Source of the DNA: Neurospora tetrasperma FGSC 2508
Lineage: Eukaryota; Ascomycota; Sordariomycetes; Sordariales; Sordariaceae
DNA: 64,000 nt
Reading direction: 5' to 3'
Assembly (NCBI RefSeq): GCF_000213175.1
Contig: NW_009799101.1
Location: forward strand, 532,983-596,982
The position numbers and the translations under genes are program-made. Of this stretch, positions 22,601-33,207 are shown piece by piece. Every line of letters begins with the position of its first letter. Position 1 is the first letter of the stretch. A model generated the notes under the pieces. The model did no database searches and was not told where the DNA came from. It saw only the letters and a list, made by a program, of their open reading frames with translations.

Positions 22601-24110
22601 GGCGAACCAGGGACCGATGAGGGGAGGCCCAGATTGTTTCAAGTTTCAAAAGTCTGGAGATCGAACATTCACAACGGTCAACTCTCCCGTCTGTTTGTTT
22701 GGTGGCGAGGTAGCCAATCCGAACTCTCATCAACCCCGGCGCCCGCCCGTTCGCCGTCTCTTGCTACTCCAAGCACCGTGGTCTGGTCCCCTCCCATCCC
22801 CAGCCAGTGCCATGTGGGAAAGGGTCGCCAAAGAAGAGTCTGGAATTCCGAACGGCTGCCCAGGCAGTCTTAGGGCTCGAACAGCCCCATCTTGGGCCCA
22901 ATCCAGGTACGTATTCTTCAACCTCACACACCGGGTTCCTGGCCTAAGGTTGCCAAGACTCGACTCACAACGCCACAGAGGCTTTGAGGATCCAGTCCAC
23001 GACATGTTGACACGACTTCACTTTGGCTCTTTTTTCTTTGTTTTCCATGACGCGCTACCCACCTGAACTGTAACTCGAGGTGAGGCGTGTCTGCATTGCT
23101 GCTGTCAATGAAGTGGGAGAGCGAACTCCAATCACCAACCCACATGGAACTCAGCCAGGCGAGACTTCCGAGCGAGGGACGGTACTTATAGAAACCTTAG
23201 AATACATTGATCTTTTTCGGTGTGCAGACCGCACTTCTGTAAGAATCACCTAGTTAAGTAAAAAGGCCCCATCGTGGACGTGGCATGAACCACTAGTCCA
23301 CTTATAGCCTCAAGTTAGACGCTCAAAAAACCTCATGCCAAGACATATCTACAAATGCGAAACAAACGCGGACAAGCGAACCACGATGCTTGTAGCGCGT
23401 TTGGGGGAGTCAGAAGCTCGCTGGATTATCAAGCTTTCCCCGTACGGCCTGCAGAAGAGCGGTATAAGATAACAGCATTCACCCACTCTTGGCCCCACGA
23501 ACCAGTCGGTAGTCGTCAATAATCGGTCGACGATTACTGACACCCGACTCCACTGTCCTGCCCAGTCCACTCATTGTGTGAATAGTCCACCGTCTCCGTC
23601 CGGCTACTTCTCCCTCGAATGATGGCAGGGATGGGTCGTTCTTACGAAAAGATCATCCACGACGTCCGACTCTAGACACTCTTGGTCCCTGAACGGGCCC
23701 TGAACATCAACCGGGTCTCAACAATCTGGAGGCAAGCAGATCTGGCCAGACACCGACGGATAAAGAAACCCGCACCTCAGTCGACAAGTTAACGATATCC
23801 TCCAATCCGTGGCCACCCAAGATCAATCAAATCCATCTTACCAGACCACATTCGTCGTAAGCCCGGATGAGTAACCCAGTTCCTCCAGCCACTGACAATG
23901 TAAATAGACTCGTTTCAGACTCTTTGAGCGAATGGCAGGCAGGCAGTTCCATCCGCGACTCCATCCGTCCATACGTCCATGCGTCTATTCTCGGCGGCCA
24001 GCATCACGGTCAGGAAATCCATGATCCAAGAATTTCGCCGCATGAACACATGTTCGGACAATTTGCCTCTTTGCGTCTCGTCTCACAACCCGCCGCCTGT
24101 CCAGACCGGC

Positions 24111-24686
24111 GAGTGAGTGAGTGAATGAGTGAGTGAGTGCACGAGTCGTCGTCGACCAGAACAGACAGACACACAACCGGTCTCCACCAAAGTATCCGGT
24201 TCGCGGTCGAATAGGCTTGTCGACGTGTATCGATCTCATTGCCGGGCGGGTGGTGGGTTTCACATTGTTCGAAATGCTACCTACCTACCTACCTACCTAC
24301 CTAGGCAGACTGTCAGGTACGGACCAGTTGCATGCCGGGGAGAGAGAGATCAGTGAGTGGTCTGGGGTCTGCCACCGACCACCGACTGAGTCAAATCTGT
24401 CGGATTCATTATGCTCGTCTGATCTTGATAGGCAGGATGTCCGGTGATGGTGGGTTTTCTTTCAATCAGCGTTGAGGAAATGCAGTGCTGCCGGTGCTGG
24501 ATAATTGTGGGTAGAGTGGTAGGTAGGTATGTAGTCTATGGGCCGGCCCTCTCAACCCCGATCGATGCCTTTGATATTACTTCTCAAGTATCCAGCCCGG
24601 ACCCGAACCATCAATCGGAGCAGGTGGAAAGTAGTGCACTGCAAAGTGGTTATCTCCCGATTGGATCACTCACTCACTCACTCACT
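24111..24686. repeat. Mirrored set of tetranucleotide repeats
   Basis: In order: GAGT repeats (24111-24139), CTAC repeats (24278-24305), GGTA repeats (24518-24530) and CACT repeats (24667-24686). The last two are the reverse complements of the first two in reversed order, and the outer spacings are almost equal (about 138 and 136 bp). The DNA between them is not itself an inverted repeat. Confidence 0.7.
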
Positions 24687-25449
24687 TGCTTACCTTACCT
24701 TATCCTGCTGACGGATGTTGACTGTTGCAAGAACACATGCTTCCGTACGGATGCCGATCGGGAAGGCCAGACTTTTCGGCTCGGCCTTTCGCTTGAACAT
24801 CCGCTTCAATCCGCTACATACTCTACCACTACGCCCGATGAACCTTACCTCCAAGTTTTGTCTCCCCCGTGAAGTATTATTAGATTATCGGTCCGTCGTC
24901 GCCGTGGGGGGTTTCACCAGTTTTCGCTTCTGTGTGCTCCGGCGGGTGACCGGTTCGTGAGGAAGGAGCCGCCGAACACATGGTAAGCGAACTGGGCAAG
25001 ATCTCAAAAATAGGTAGGAAGGCATGATCAAACCATAGGCTATTGACCCTCACCGGCGTGTCTCCAAGCGCGGGCGGGAGCAGATGGCAGGAGCACATGC
25101 CACATCAACGCCTTGGAGCGCACCCACTTCCGGTTCCTTCCTTGTTGTCACTGAAACGGCACTCCATCGGGATGGACCTTTCCTCTCTCGCACTTCTATC
25201 CTTTCCGCTTTGCCTTCCTTGCACTGCATGATCACTAAACAAATCAGCAAATTCTGCCTCGATATCCTCTCCAGGGTGCCTACCTATGTGCTCAAGCACG
25301 TTCGTATTGTCGTGTTTGTTTCGATGTCGATTCATGTCCATGTCGTCCGATAGAGAAAGTCCCCACGATCGATCGGCAATCGCTTCCCGCTGTCGGTAAC
25401 TGCCGCATGATCTCCATTTTTTTTTTGCCATACACCTCCCGGTCGTTTC

Positions 25450-25452
25450 AAA

Positions 25453-25484
<32 letters not shown>

Positions 25485-25496
25485 AAAAAAAAAAAA
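25450..25496 (+). repeat. Long adenine tract (A22-G-A24)
   Basis: A nearly pure A tract of 47 bp, the longest homopolymer in the window. It could be slippage-expanded or the tail of a retroposed sequence. No LINE or processed-gene body or target duplication was recognised next to it. Confidence 0.9.
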
Positions 25497-27937
25497 GTCG
25501 CTATACAACCGTCTCCATCACGATCCGACGACTACCGGCACTTTGGCGAAATCCTTGATAGCCACCCGGCGGTGAAAAAAAGAAAAGAAGAAAAAAAAAC
25601 GGTCCGAGCTACCTTTGTTGAGAGACGGTTGAGCGGCGGATAAAGTTGTGGATATCATCAATTCGTTGAGTTCCTTGTTGCACTGTTCCTCCACCCGGCT
25701 GTTCCTGCGAGACATTTGTCATTCATCATCAATTGTCTTGTCATGTGGATATCCAAGTGAGGCACGATCCGACTGCCGGTGGATAATCTAAGTATAGAAC
25801 TTCCTCTCATAGCTTATCGCTTGGTGTGATACGGATGGTTTGTTGTCTTCGAGTGACTGGTAAGCCGCCGATCATGTCGTGATTTATGCGTTTGGAGTGT
25901 TTGGGGATTACAACTTTCTTTCGCAGTGTTTGCTTCCGGTTGGAATGATGCTGTGGGTTGGGAGAAGCCATGAAAAGAGCCAAGAGCAGGGAAAAGTGCT
26001 GGTGGCCGAGCAAAGCTGGCGATTATTCTACTGAGAAGTCCATGCAAACAATGCTGGTGTACTTCCCACTGGCGACTACTCGGAATTCCCTATGGAAAAT
26101 ATGATGAGATGAGACAAACGGTCAGGAGGTTGTGTCTTCAAAGGTTTGGATGACGATGAAGTGATTTGCTTCTTACCTCTTCTCACTTAGTTCACTCACC
26201 TTAAAGCTCGTCCAGTTTCCACAAGTACCTCGCTCCGTATCATGTTTCCATATTCCAATGGACTGGCTTGAATCAACCCAGCTTCTCGCATATCATCATC
26301 ACAGATCGATATATTCGTCCTGCAGCCTAGGAAGCGTCATCTTTCCTCTCCACCGGGGCTCAGCTGATCATCTAAAGTCCACCTAGCCGATTTTTGCTTC
26401 AAACACTGGTCCCTCACCAACACAAAAACGACACTCTGTCAATATAAACCCCTAAACTCAGTCTGTCCCCAAATTTGACCGTTCTGCCCGGACTTTTGCC
26501 TGCCGTCATCTGACCAGAAGCTTGGACCCCGAGGCCCATGAATACCTAGTACCCAAGGAAAAGCATTGAACAGGACACTCCTTGATTCCTCCCCCTCTTT
26601 CCCTCTAAAACACTCCAAGTTATCTCGAAAATGAATCCTTCAATCCAGATTCCCCATAGGCCTACACTTGCCTAGTTGCTTACCCCCAAGCAAAAGCATC
26701 AGTTTTATCCCCCATCTCCACCAACCACCTAGATACCTGTCGGTATCATCACTCCTCTCTCCCTCCAACGATCGCAGGCCCTGGTACGCTCTTGCCTGAC
26801 CAATATATCCGCAAATACTAGCTTCACAGACATGCCAGATCAAAGCTTCACGTGCCAGCGTGATTTGGTTCCTTCGCTTGAAAAAGGAGGTCGTGCGTTG
26901 TGCGAGTGTCCAGACCGACTGTCAATCGTGCCTTCCTTGTCTGATCTTGCACCGCCAGTCGACGGATCGATCCCACAATCTCTGCAATTCCGCGGACACA
27001 TCCGATGCTAGCCGGTCGGCCCAAAGTACGTGCCAGACAACGGTGTCGAGGGAAGGTCAAGTCAGGCTCAGGATAGTAGTACCCGTGCCCATGACCACCA
27101 TGAATGACCTGGCGGTTTAGTATCACGACCGCAAGGGGTTCTCACTTACCTGCCTTGTGCTCATCATATTTCCTCTACAAGTAACCGTGGTCATTCAAGA
27201 CATTTTGAACGGAAAACTTTGTAAAATCTTGTCACAAAGGAACACAAAATGGTCGGCGATGTGAATCAAAAAGGGTATCTTGCTAATCTCTAAGGTATCT
27301 TACTCTTCCCTAACCATGCGTCGTCTGATCCTGGCCCAGCGGAATGGAAGGGTACCGCTGCTAATTAAATGCATGCAAATACAACCAAGAATCCTCATTA
27401 TCTCATGGCTCCCCCATCCTCTCTCCCTCCCAGCTCATTTTGTGGTCACCATTTGCCCAGTGATCCTATGTCTAATGTGTATTTTTGACCCTCTATCAAG
27501 TCCCAATATGCGTGAGCGGTCAAGATGCTCAGTGGTGTGAACTCAACGCAAACACAAAAAAGGTGTCGGAATCGCATGGCCAAAGTTCATCATGTGCTCC
27601 TTGTCCCAACCATACCCCCCAACCCGACCCCATAGCCTCAGGTTTTGTTACTCACAAAGAGATACGCCCAAAGTGTAAGTGGTGGGGAATGGCAGTTCGT
27701 TTCGAGATGGTCATAAGATAGCCGCAATTTGACCTCAGCGCCCTTTGCTTGTCGCCCCCGAAAGATACGATGTAACTAAATAGGGACAGACACAACCAAT
27801 ATAAACGCCCATGCAATGCAAGCCACGCAAAAGAAAAAGAGAGTAACGGCCAATGGGCATAACATGATGGTACAGGGGAGTCAATGCATTCGTAAAAGAA
27901 AGATCATCCTCGTGAACTAAATGCCTAAGATTGCATG

Positions 27938-30292
27938 CTAACGCCTTGGTTGCTGTGAATATGCAGATGTCGCCGGCGGAATATCCCGTAAAGGCAACGA
28001 AAACGATTGACGAAAGGCAGGGATAGGCTCCTGATACCGACCAGCTCCGGCCATTGTCAACCCACTATTGGGCATGGCGAATTCTGGAACAATGCCCGTG
28101 CGCACCTCGTTCCGCCGCCCAAGCGGTTGATAGTGTAGCTGAGTCGGAGGAATCGGGTTCGGGAGATGGTATTGTTGGAGAAAGGCCGATGGCGGGGGAT
28201 GAAGCAGTGTTTCGGCATGTCGGACCGGTCTGTACGGGCTCGTCCGCTGTTGAAGATATATGTTGGAAGGAGAACTTGCCGACATCGGAGTATGTATGAG
28301 CGGCTCGCCGATGGGAGATGAGCCAAGATAAGCCCCGCTTGAGGTCAGGCTGTGCTGAGACTGTAGGCGGTTCGCAGACAAGGCATACTGAGAGGTCGGG
28401 TGAGCCGTTGTCGAAGCTGCAACGACGGTCGACGGCGAGACGCCAGAGCCGCTGGTCGGCAAGATTGATGGAATGGGAGCAGCCGCCGACGTGGAGTTGA
28501 CGTAGGTCGCAGCCATGCCCGGAGCAGGTAAAAGGATGGGAGGCAAAGAAATCATGCTCTCCGGTGCGTAGCTGACGCGGGAATAGACTTCACCAGGGAG
28601 CGTATTTGCCGTGGATGATTGAGCGTTGTTCAATGTCAAGTTTGACACCGACAAGCGCGCTTGTTTCAAGGCCATCTCGCTCGTCGATGGAAGCGGTGCA
28701 CAGGCAAATTCTCGAGAATTTCTGAGGGCTTCAGGTACCGTTACTGTGGGGTATAGGGTTTCTGAGGAGGCGTACGGCTTCAACGGCGTCCGACGTTTAG
28801 CTGGCGGCTCTAGAAGATCAAACTCTGGCATGCTCCTCTTTCGGGTTAAGGGTGTGCTTGCCGGGTTCCAGATTGGGGTTTGGCCGGCGGCATGGGTCGG
28901 CCAACCTTGGCCAGAGCTCTGCTTCGCATAGAAACTCGCGCTTGGTGACTGTCCGGCCAGAGTCGGCTGCAGTGGTGAGGGAAAGTGCTGGCCTGTTGTG
29001 GGAGAGGGCAAAGCCGAAACGGGGAGGGCGTTTGGTGACGGTGCCAACAGATCTGCTGAAGAAACTTGTCGCGCTCGCTCCAGATATTCGCGAAATCTAG
29101 CCAGCTTAACCAGCCATTCTTCCCACTGCTTCTCGGTGACCAGAAGGCTGTAACGCATATTTCCCAGAAACTCAACCTCCATAACATGAATCTCGTTCAC
29201 CGAAAGCTGGGACACCTCGGACCACGTCTTGTTGGTGTATGTGTTGTCGTCGAGAAACTTGTTTGCTAACATCAGCGCGACCGTGAGCAGCCGATACTCA
29301 CTGCCTGGGAGCCCATGCATTTTTGGGTTCAGAACCTTGAGTCGATGAATGTACAAGAGAGACAGAAGGATAACATTCTGTGTCACCTGGGTAGTCGACA
29401 AGAGGTTGTGGACCCATTTCTTGAAGTTGGGGCAAGCGATGGCGGGTCCCTCGATCCGCCGTACAGGGGCGGCGCCTGGACGAAGGGCATCGTATGTCGC
29501 GGCCTGCTCAAGTACTTTTGAAGTTTCGAACCAAAACAGTGCTGTCAGATCGGCCACCAAATCCGAGAGACTTCCGCCTTTGGGACTGATACATGCCGGA
29601 ACCTGCAAGCTGTGGAGTGCCATGGCGGCATCCCGCTTCGAGATCTCCTGTTCTCGTCTGATGGGGCTTGGTGAGGGCGGTCTTGAGGGCCGCTGCGAAG
29701 ATGGCCTCCGTGATTGGTGCTGCTGCTGGTACTGCTGCTGTTGTTTCTGCGAAACGTATTGTTGTTGGTGTTGCTGCCGTGGTGGACTTGGCTGCCGTGG
29801 CTGGTGTTGCCGCTGTTGGTATTGCTGATGCTGCTGGGCATAACCTCGCTGTGCCGAACCTGAATTCGAGCTAGTGGACGAAGCGGCAGTCGACCATTGC
29901 TGTGGGTTGGGGAGGTAAAGCGACTGTGTATCCGAGTAAGAACACAGTGACTCGGAGTTGTTAAACATGTGGGCCAAATCTCGAGGCGGCCTTTGGGACA
30001 CAGCACTACAACTGGAAAGTGCTGGCAGAGTTGGGTGAGTGTAAGACCTATGTTGTTCGTAGGAGGGAGTCAACTTCGGCACTTGGTATGTGGTACCCAT
30101 GTCGTTGTCGTATGGCGGCGTCTGAAGACCACCGGCACTGCTTGGATTTGACTTCTTGATGAGGTTTCCGTAGCGACGCCAGCCAGATACGAGTGATTGG
30201 GTTGTCCACCGGTCGACAGGAGACTGATGCTGACTTGAGAAAGGCGACGAGGAGGGGAGAGGGTTCTGACACCGCGTCCTGGCGAGATACAT
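27938..30292 (-). CDS. Pho80/Pcl-type cyclin
   Basis: One open frame of 784 residues from the first ATG at 30292; the frame runs further upstream but only with non-ATG codons. An internal ATG at residue 65 (MGTTYQVPKL) is an alternative start. Residues about 150-215 are Gln-rich, then Pro/Ser/Arg-rich. The cyclin fold spans about residues 240-400: LVADLTALFWFE, FKKWVHNLLSTTQVTQNVIL, LLYIHRLK, and the signature YRLLTVALMLANKFLDDNTY followed by TWSEVSQLSVNEIHVMEVEFL. These are hallmarks of the Pho80/Pcl group that partners Pho85-type CDKs in phosphate sensing, glycogen control and polarity. The long C-terminal half (about 400-784) is disordered and Ser/Pro/Thr-rich, with several SP/TP sites. 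Yeast Pcls are far shorter; long tails are usual in filamentous fungi. The family call is secure; the exact Pcl subtype is not. Confidence 0.9.
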   Translation of the reverse strand: MYLARTRCQNPLPSSSPFSSQHQSPVDRWTTQSLVSGWRRYGNLIKKSNPSSAGGLQTPPYDNDMGTTYQVPKLTPSYEQHRSYTHPTLPALSSCSAVSQRPPRDLAHMFNNSESLCSYSDTQSLYLPNPQQWSTAASSTSSNSGSAQRGYAQQHQQYQQRQHQPRQPSPPRQQHQQQYVSQKQQQQYQQQHQSRRPSSQRPSRPPSPSPIRREQEISKRDAAMALHSLQVPACISPKGGSLSDLVADLTALFWFETSKVLEQAATYDALRPGAAPVRRIEGPAIACPNFKKWVHNLLSTTQVTQNVILLSLLYIHRLKVLNPKMHGLPGSEYRLLTVALMLANKFLDDNTYTNKTWSEVSQLSVNEIHVMEVEFLGNMRYSLLVTEKQWEEWLVKLARFREYLERARQVSSADLLAPSPNALPVSALPSPTTGQHFPSPLQPTLAGQSPSASFYAKQSSGQGWPTHAAGQTPIWNPASTPLTRKRSMPEFDLLEPPAKRRTPLKPYASSETLYPTVTVPEALRNSREFACAPLPSTSEMALKQARLSVSNLTLNNAQSSTANTLPGEVYSRVSYAPESMISLPPILLPAPGMAATYVNSTSAAAPIPSILPTSGSGVSPSTVVAASTTAHPTSQYALSANRLQSQHSLTSSGAYLGSSPIGEPLIHTPMSASSPSNIYLQQRTSPYRPVRHAETLLHPPPSAFLQQYHLPNPIPPTQLHYQPLGRRNEVRTGIVPEFAMPNSGLTMAGAGRYQEPIPAFRQSFSLPLRDIPPATSAYSQQPRR

Positions 30293-32681
30293 GCCGCGAG
30301 AAAACTCCTTACGGCGGGGGAAACAGCGGATATGACGTGGTGGGGGGAAAAAGTCCGACGACGACAAGCTACTGCACCAGTGACTGTAAGTGAGCAATTG
30401 GTGAAGTTGATTTGACGATATGGCTTTCAAATCTGGATCAGAACACTGAGGTCAGAAGGAACCCCGGCATATGGTGACGCCTAGACGGCAATTGCTTCCT
30501 TCTCGTTTTCTCTGCCGTGGTCTGTTTTTTTTTTTGGCAATTTGAAACTGGACTGCGGAGATCGAGGACAGGAATGCGTTGGTGACTGTAGTTTTGTATA
30601 TCGCTCCTTCCAATATCGAATTCGAACCTGCTCTTGCCGGCAGTCCAAGGCAGGCGCGAAAGGGCTAGCGGCGTCGCGCGTGGATGGCTCAGAGGCAACT
30701 TCCAAAGTGCTCCGGTCGCAAGTCGTTAACCGGATCGAGGGAACGAGCTTCCTAATTCAGGTACTATACCGGGCCAAGTGGTGTGTCGCTTCTTTGACCG
30801 TAGTCCTTTATAGAGAACGCCTCCCTTTGCGACAGGACAAGCTCGGATCAAGATGGGCGCAATGAAGCTTTGTCTGTGGAAGACTCTCTTCGCTGCTGGA
30901 ATGACACCCTGGATTGGCAAAGAACAGGATATAGCATGGAGGGAAGAAGAAGGGGGGAAGATTCGAGTCGTTCGTACCCGGGCCCGGGTCCGTGTCGTGT
31001 CGTGTCGTATCGTGTCGTGTCCAGTCGTTCTCGCGATCGAGGTAATGTGGGCGTGGTCGTTGCCGTGGATGTCCGTTGTTGTTCGTGTTTCCTCTTTACC
31101 TTACACACACGTCCACCGTGACCTTTTCTGGCGACAATGGAATGGTGGTGACGGGAGGATGAGGCACTGGTCACAGCGAAGCCCCTGGTGACAACGTGGT
31201 GATGCTCTGAGGCTGAAAGGGAAAGCAGAATGAACAATAAGTCGAAGTTTGAAGAAGGGGGGGGGGGGGAGGATACCGGTCAGAGTACCTCTATCTCTAG
31301 GGATGGAGGAGGAGAATAATGAAGGAAATAGAAAGAGTCGAGGTGAAAGCCTCCATTTCCTCTGCCATGATCCATGTTGGGTTTGGGGATGAAGGAGGTC
31401 ATGGTCCCGTCACGGTGTTCCGTTCGATTGCTTCGTCTTTCCCCGTCGTGGTTGCGTACTAGTATGTATCCGTATCGGGTGAGTACCAAAAAAGTGAATT
31501 TGGGAAGCGTGTCAGTGGGGATCCCATGTTTCCATGTTGGTTCAATGCTTGTCTGCTTCCACAGGTCACTCCGTTGCAGGTCACTGCCACTAGCGAGCGG
31601 ACCCTGGTCTTGTGGTCTGGTCTGTACATTCCCATGTTCCCGTCTTCCACTTGTTCCTCTTGCGAGAACCCGGGACCCGCTGCCAGTGACAGTCTCTTTT
31701 TTTTGAGGTACGGTGATACATATCTCTTTCCTGCTTACATCCAGGGCGTATGTACGTATGTACTGCGTACTAGGAGGGGGGGGACCCGACTGACCAGCAA
31801 TGGAAATTGCATCCAAGCCATTCTCACGCATATTTGATCTTGCTGAGCCAGAGATTGTTGCATCGCGACCTACCTCTTGGTATTCGGGCTTGGTACTTAC
31901 TCACGCAACATTCAGCAAGTATCACTGATGACCGAATGTCGTTGTCAGCACATTCCGAATCTTCCTCAAGGTTTTGGCGCTGGCCAGTCACGGCCCGTAT
32001 CTTGTCGGGTCCCGGATGCAAAGAGGAAAAATAAAAAGCAGAAGGCTCCAGCAGCTGCGTCCAGTTGCCCACCGCCGGTCGCGTAAAGTGCCTTCCTTTG
32101 CTCGACATCTGGCTTCAGTGTGGAACAGGCAGATCCAGTCGTCCGCCAACGTTGCCTCTGACTGGCTGGATGGTCTCTGCTCCATTGGGTCGATGGGTGG
32201 ATCACGCTCACCAAGGAGCGGTCCGGGGTCTTTGCCATTTTCCAACCCTTCATTGAATGCGCTGCATGGCCATGGCCGCTCCTTGGCTCCTTCCACTATA
32301 ATTCTTGGCCTTGTACCCCCGTAGAAAAGAGCAAGCAGGACAGGAAGTGTGGACAGGAAACAACTCGAATTGTTGCGAGTCGGTGCCGGTCAATCAAGAC
32401 TGTAGTCTGTGTAATTGGAAAGGTGCGTACTTGCTGCTACTCCTACAATTTGGCTTTTGATTTGTCAGTTGTTAGCGTCTTACGAGTTACCGTGCCTGAC
32501 TGAAGAATGAGTGGTGGTGGTGGTGAGGTAGGTACCGGTAGGTAGGGGCAGTGGGCAATGAGCACACGGACCGGGGATCCACAAACAGAACCTTTCTACC
32601 AATCCAATTACACCCTTCCACTTAAGTCCCTAGCGGGCTGGCATTGCTCTCACTCGAACACTGCCCTGGGCCACTGGCGCA

Positions 32682-32729
<48 letters not shown>

Positions 32730-33027
32730 TGGCACTGCAGTTGTATACACTACGGTAGTGCATCTCGGCTGTCTTTTGTCTCGTTCCCATCAGTCAGTCC
32801 CAGTCGTGGATCAGTAAAAAAAAAAAGAAGAAGAAAAAAAAGGTAAAGGTCTCGGCGAGGATACGAACACATTGGCAGGCCACGCGGTTTGAGCGACTTT
32901 TCACCTCGTTTTCTCTTTTTTATTTCAGACTTCCATGAAAACAGGTTAGCGCGTCCGGAGATCCATTCATGTTAACCTCATCCCTGCCGTCAACGGCGTC
33001 TCCTTTTGTGTCCCTCTAGTCGGGATC
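30293..33027. other. Intergenic: cyclin upstream region up to the LTR element
   Basis: The leader/promoter of the cyclin should lie here. Simple sequence: CGTGT pentamers near 30990-31020, a run of 13 G at 31257-31269, GGTA repeats near 32524-32548 and a (CA)23 run. No gene recognised; the open frames have no family traits. The LTR element is inserted at the right end. Confidence 0.45.
32683..32728 (+). repeat. (CA)23 microsatellite
   Basis: Uninterrupted CA run of 46 bp, about 300 bp left of the LTR element. Confidence 0.95.
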
Positions 33028-33207
33028 TGTCAGATAAAAGAGGTGACCAGGGTGGCCAGCCCAGCTACCTTACATAAGCTGGCCACGCTAGCATTACCTC
33101 GATACTAGATTTTCTATATAAGGGATTTCCCCACCACAGAGCTCTACATAATATATAGTCTATACCCTCTATTAAATTAATACCCCTACTCGTACCTATA
33201 TTCTATA
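33028..33207 (+). repeat. Left LTR of the Copia element
   Basis: It begins with TG and is followed by the interior at 33208. It pairs with 38799-38978 over the full 180 bp. The outer half is GC-normal while the inner half is AT-shifted. Confidence 0.9.

Larger units (their letters stand above)
18141..27937. other. 9.8-kb gene-free interval
   Basis: No gene that I can support in either strand. The first 1.5 kb upstream of the coiled-coil gene is the likely promoter/leader and is rich in GT, GA and TAGG repeats. Further on there are a degenerate tRNA-like stretch (21354-21432), a mirrored set of tetranucleotide repeats (24111-24686) and a long A tract (25450-25496). Frames such as 21582-21794 and 21811-22218 (plus) are Gln/Pro-rich but lack any recognised motif. 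A non-coding transcript is possible, but nothing in the sequence shows one. Confidence 0.45.
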
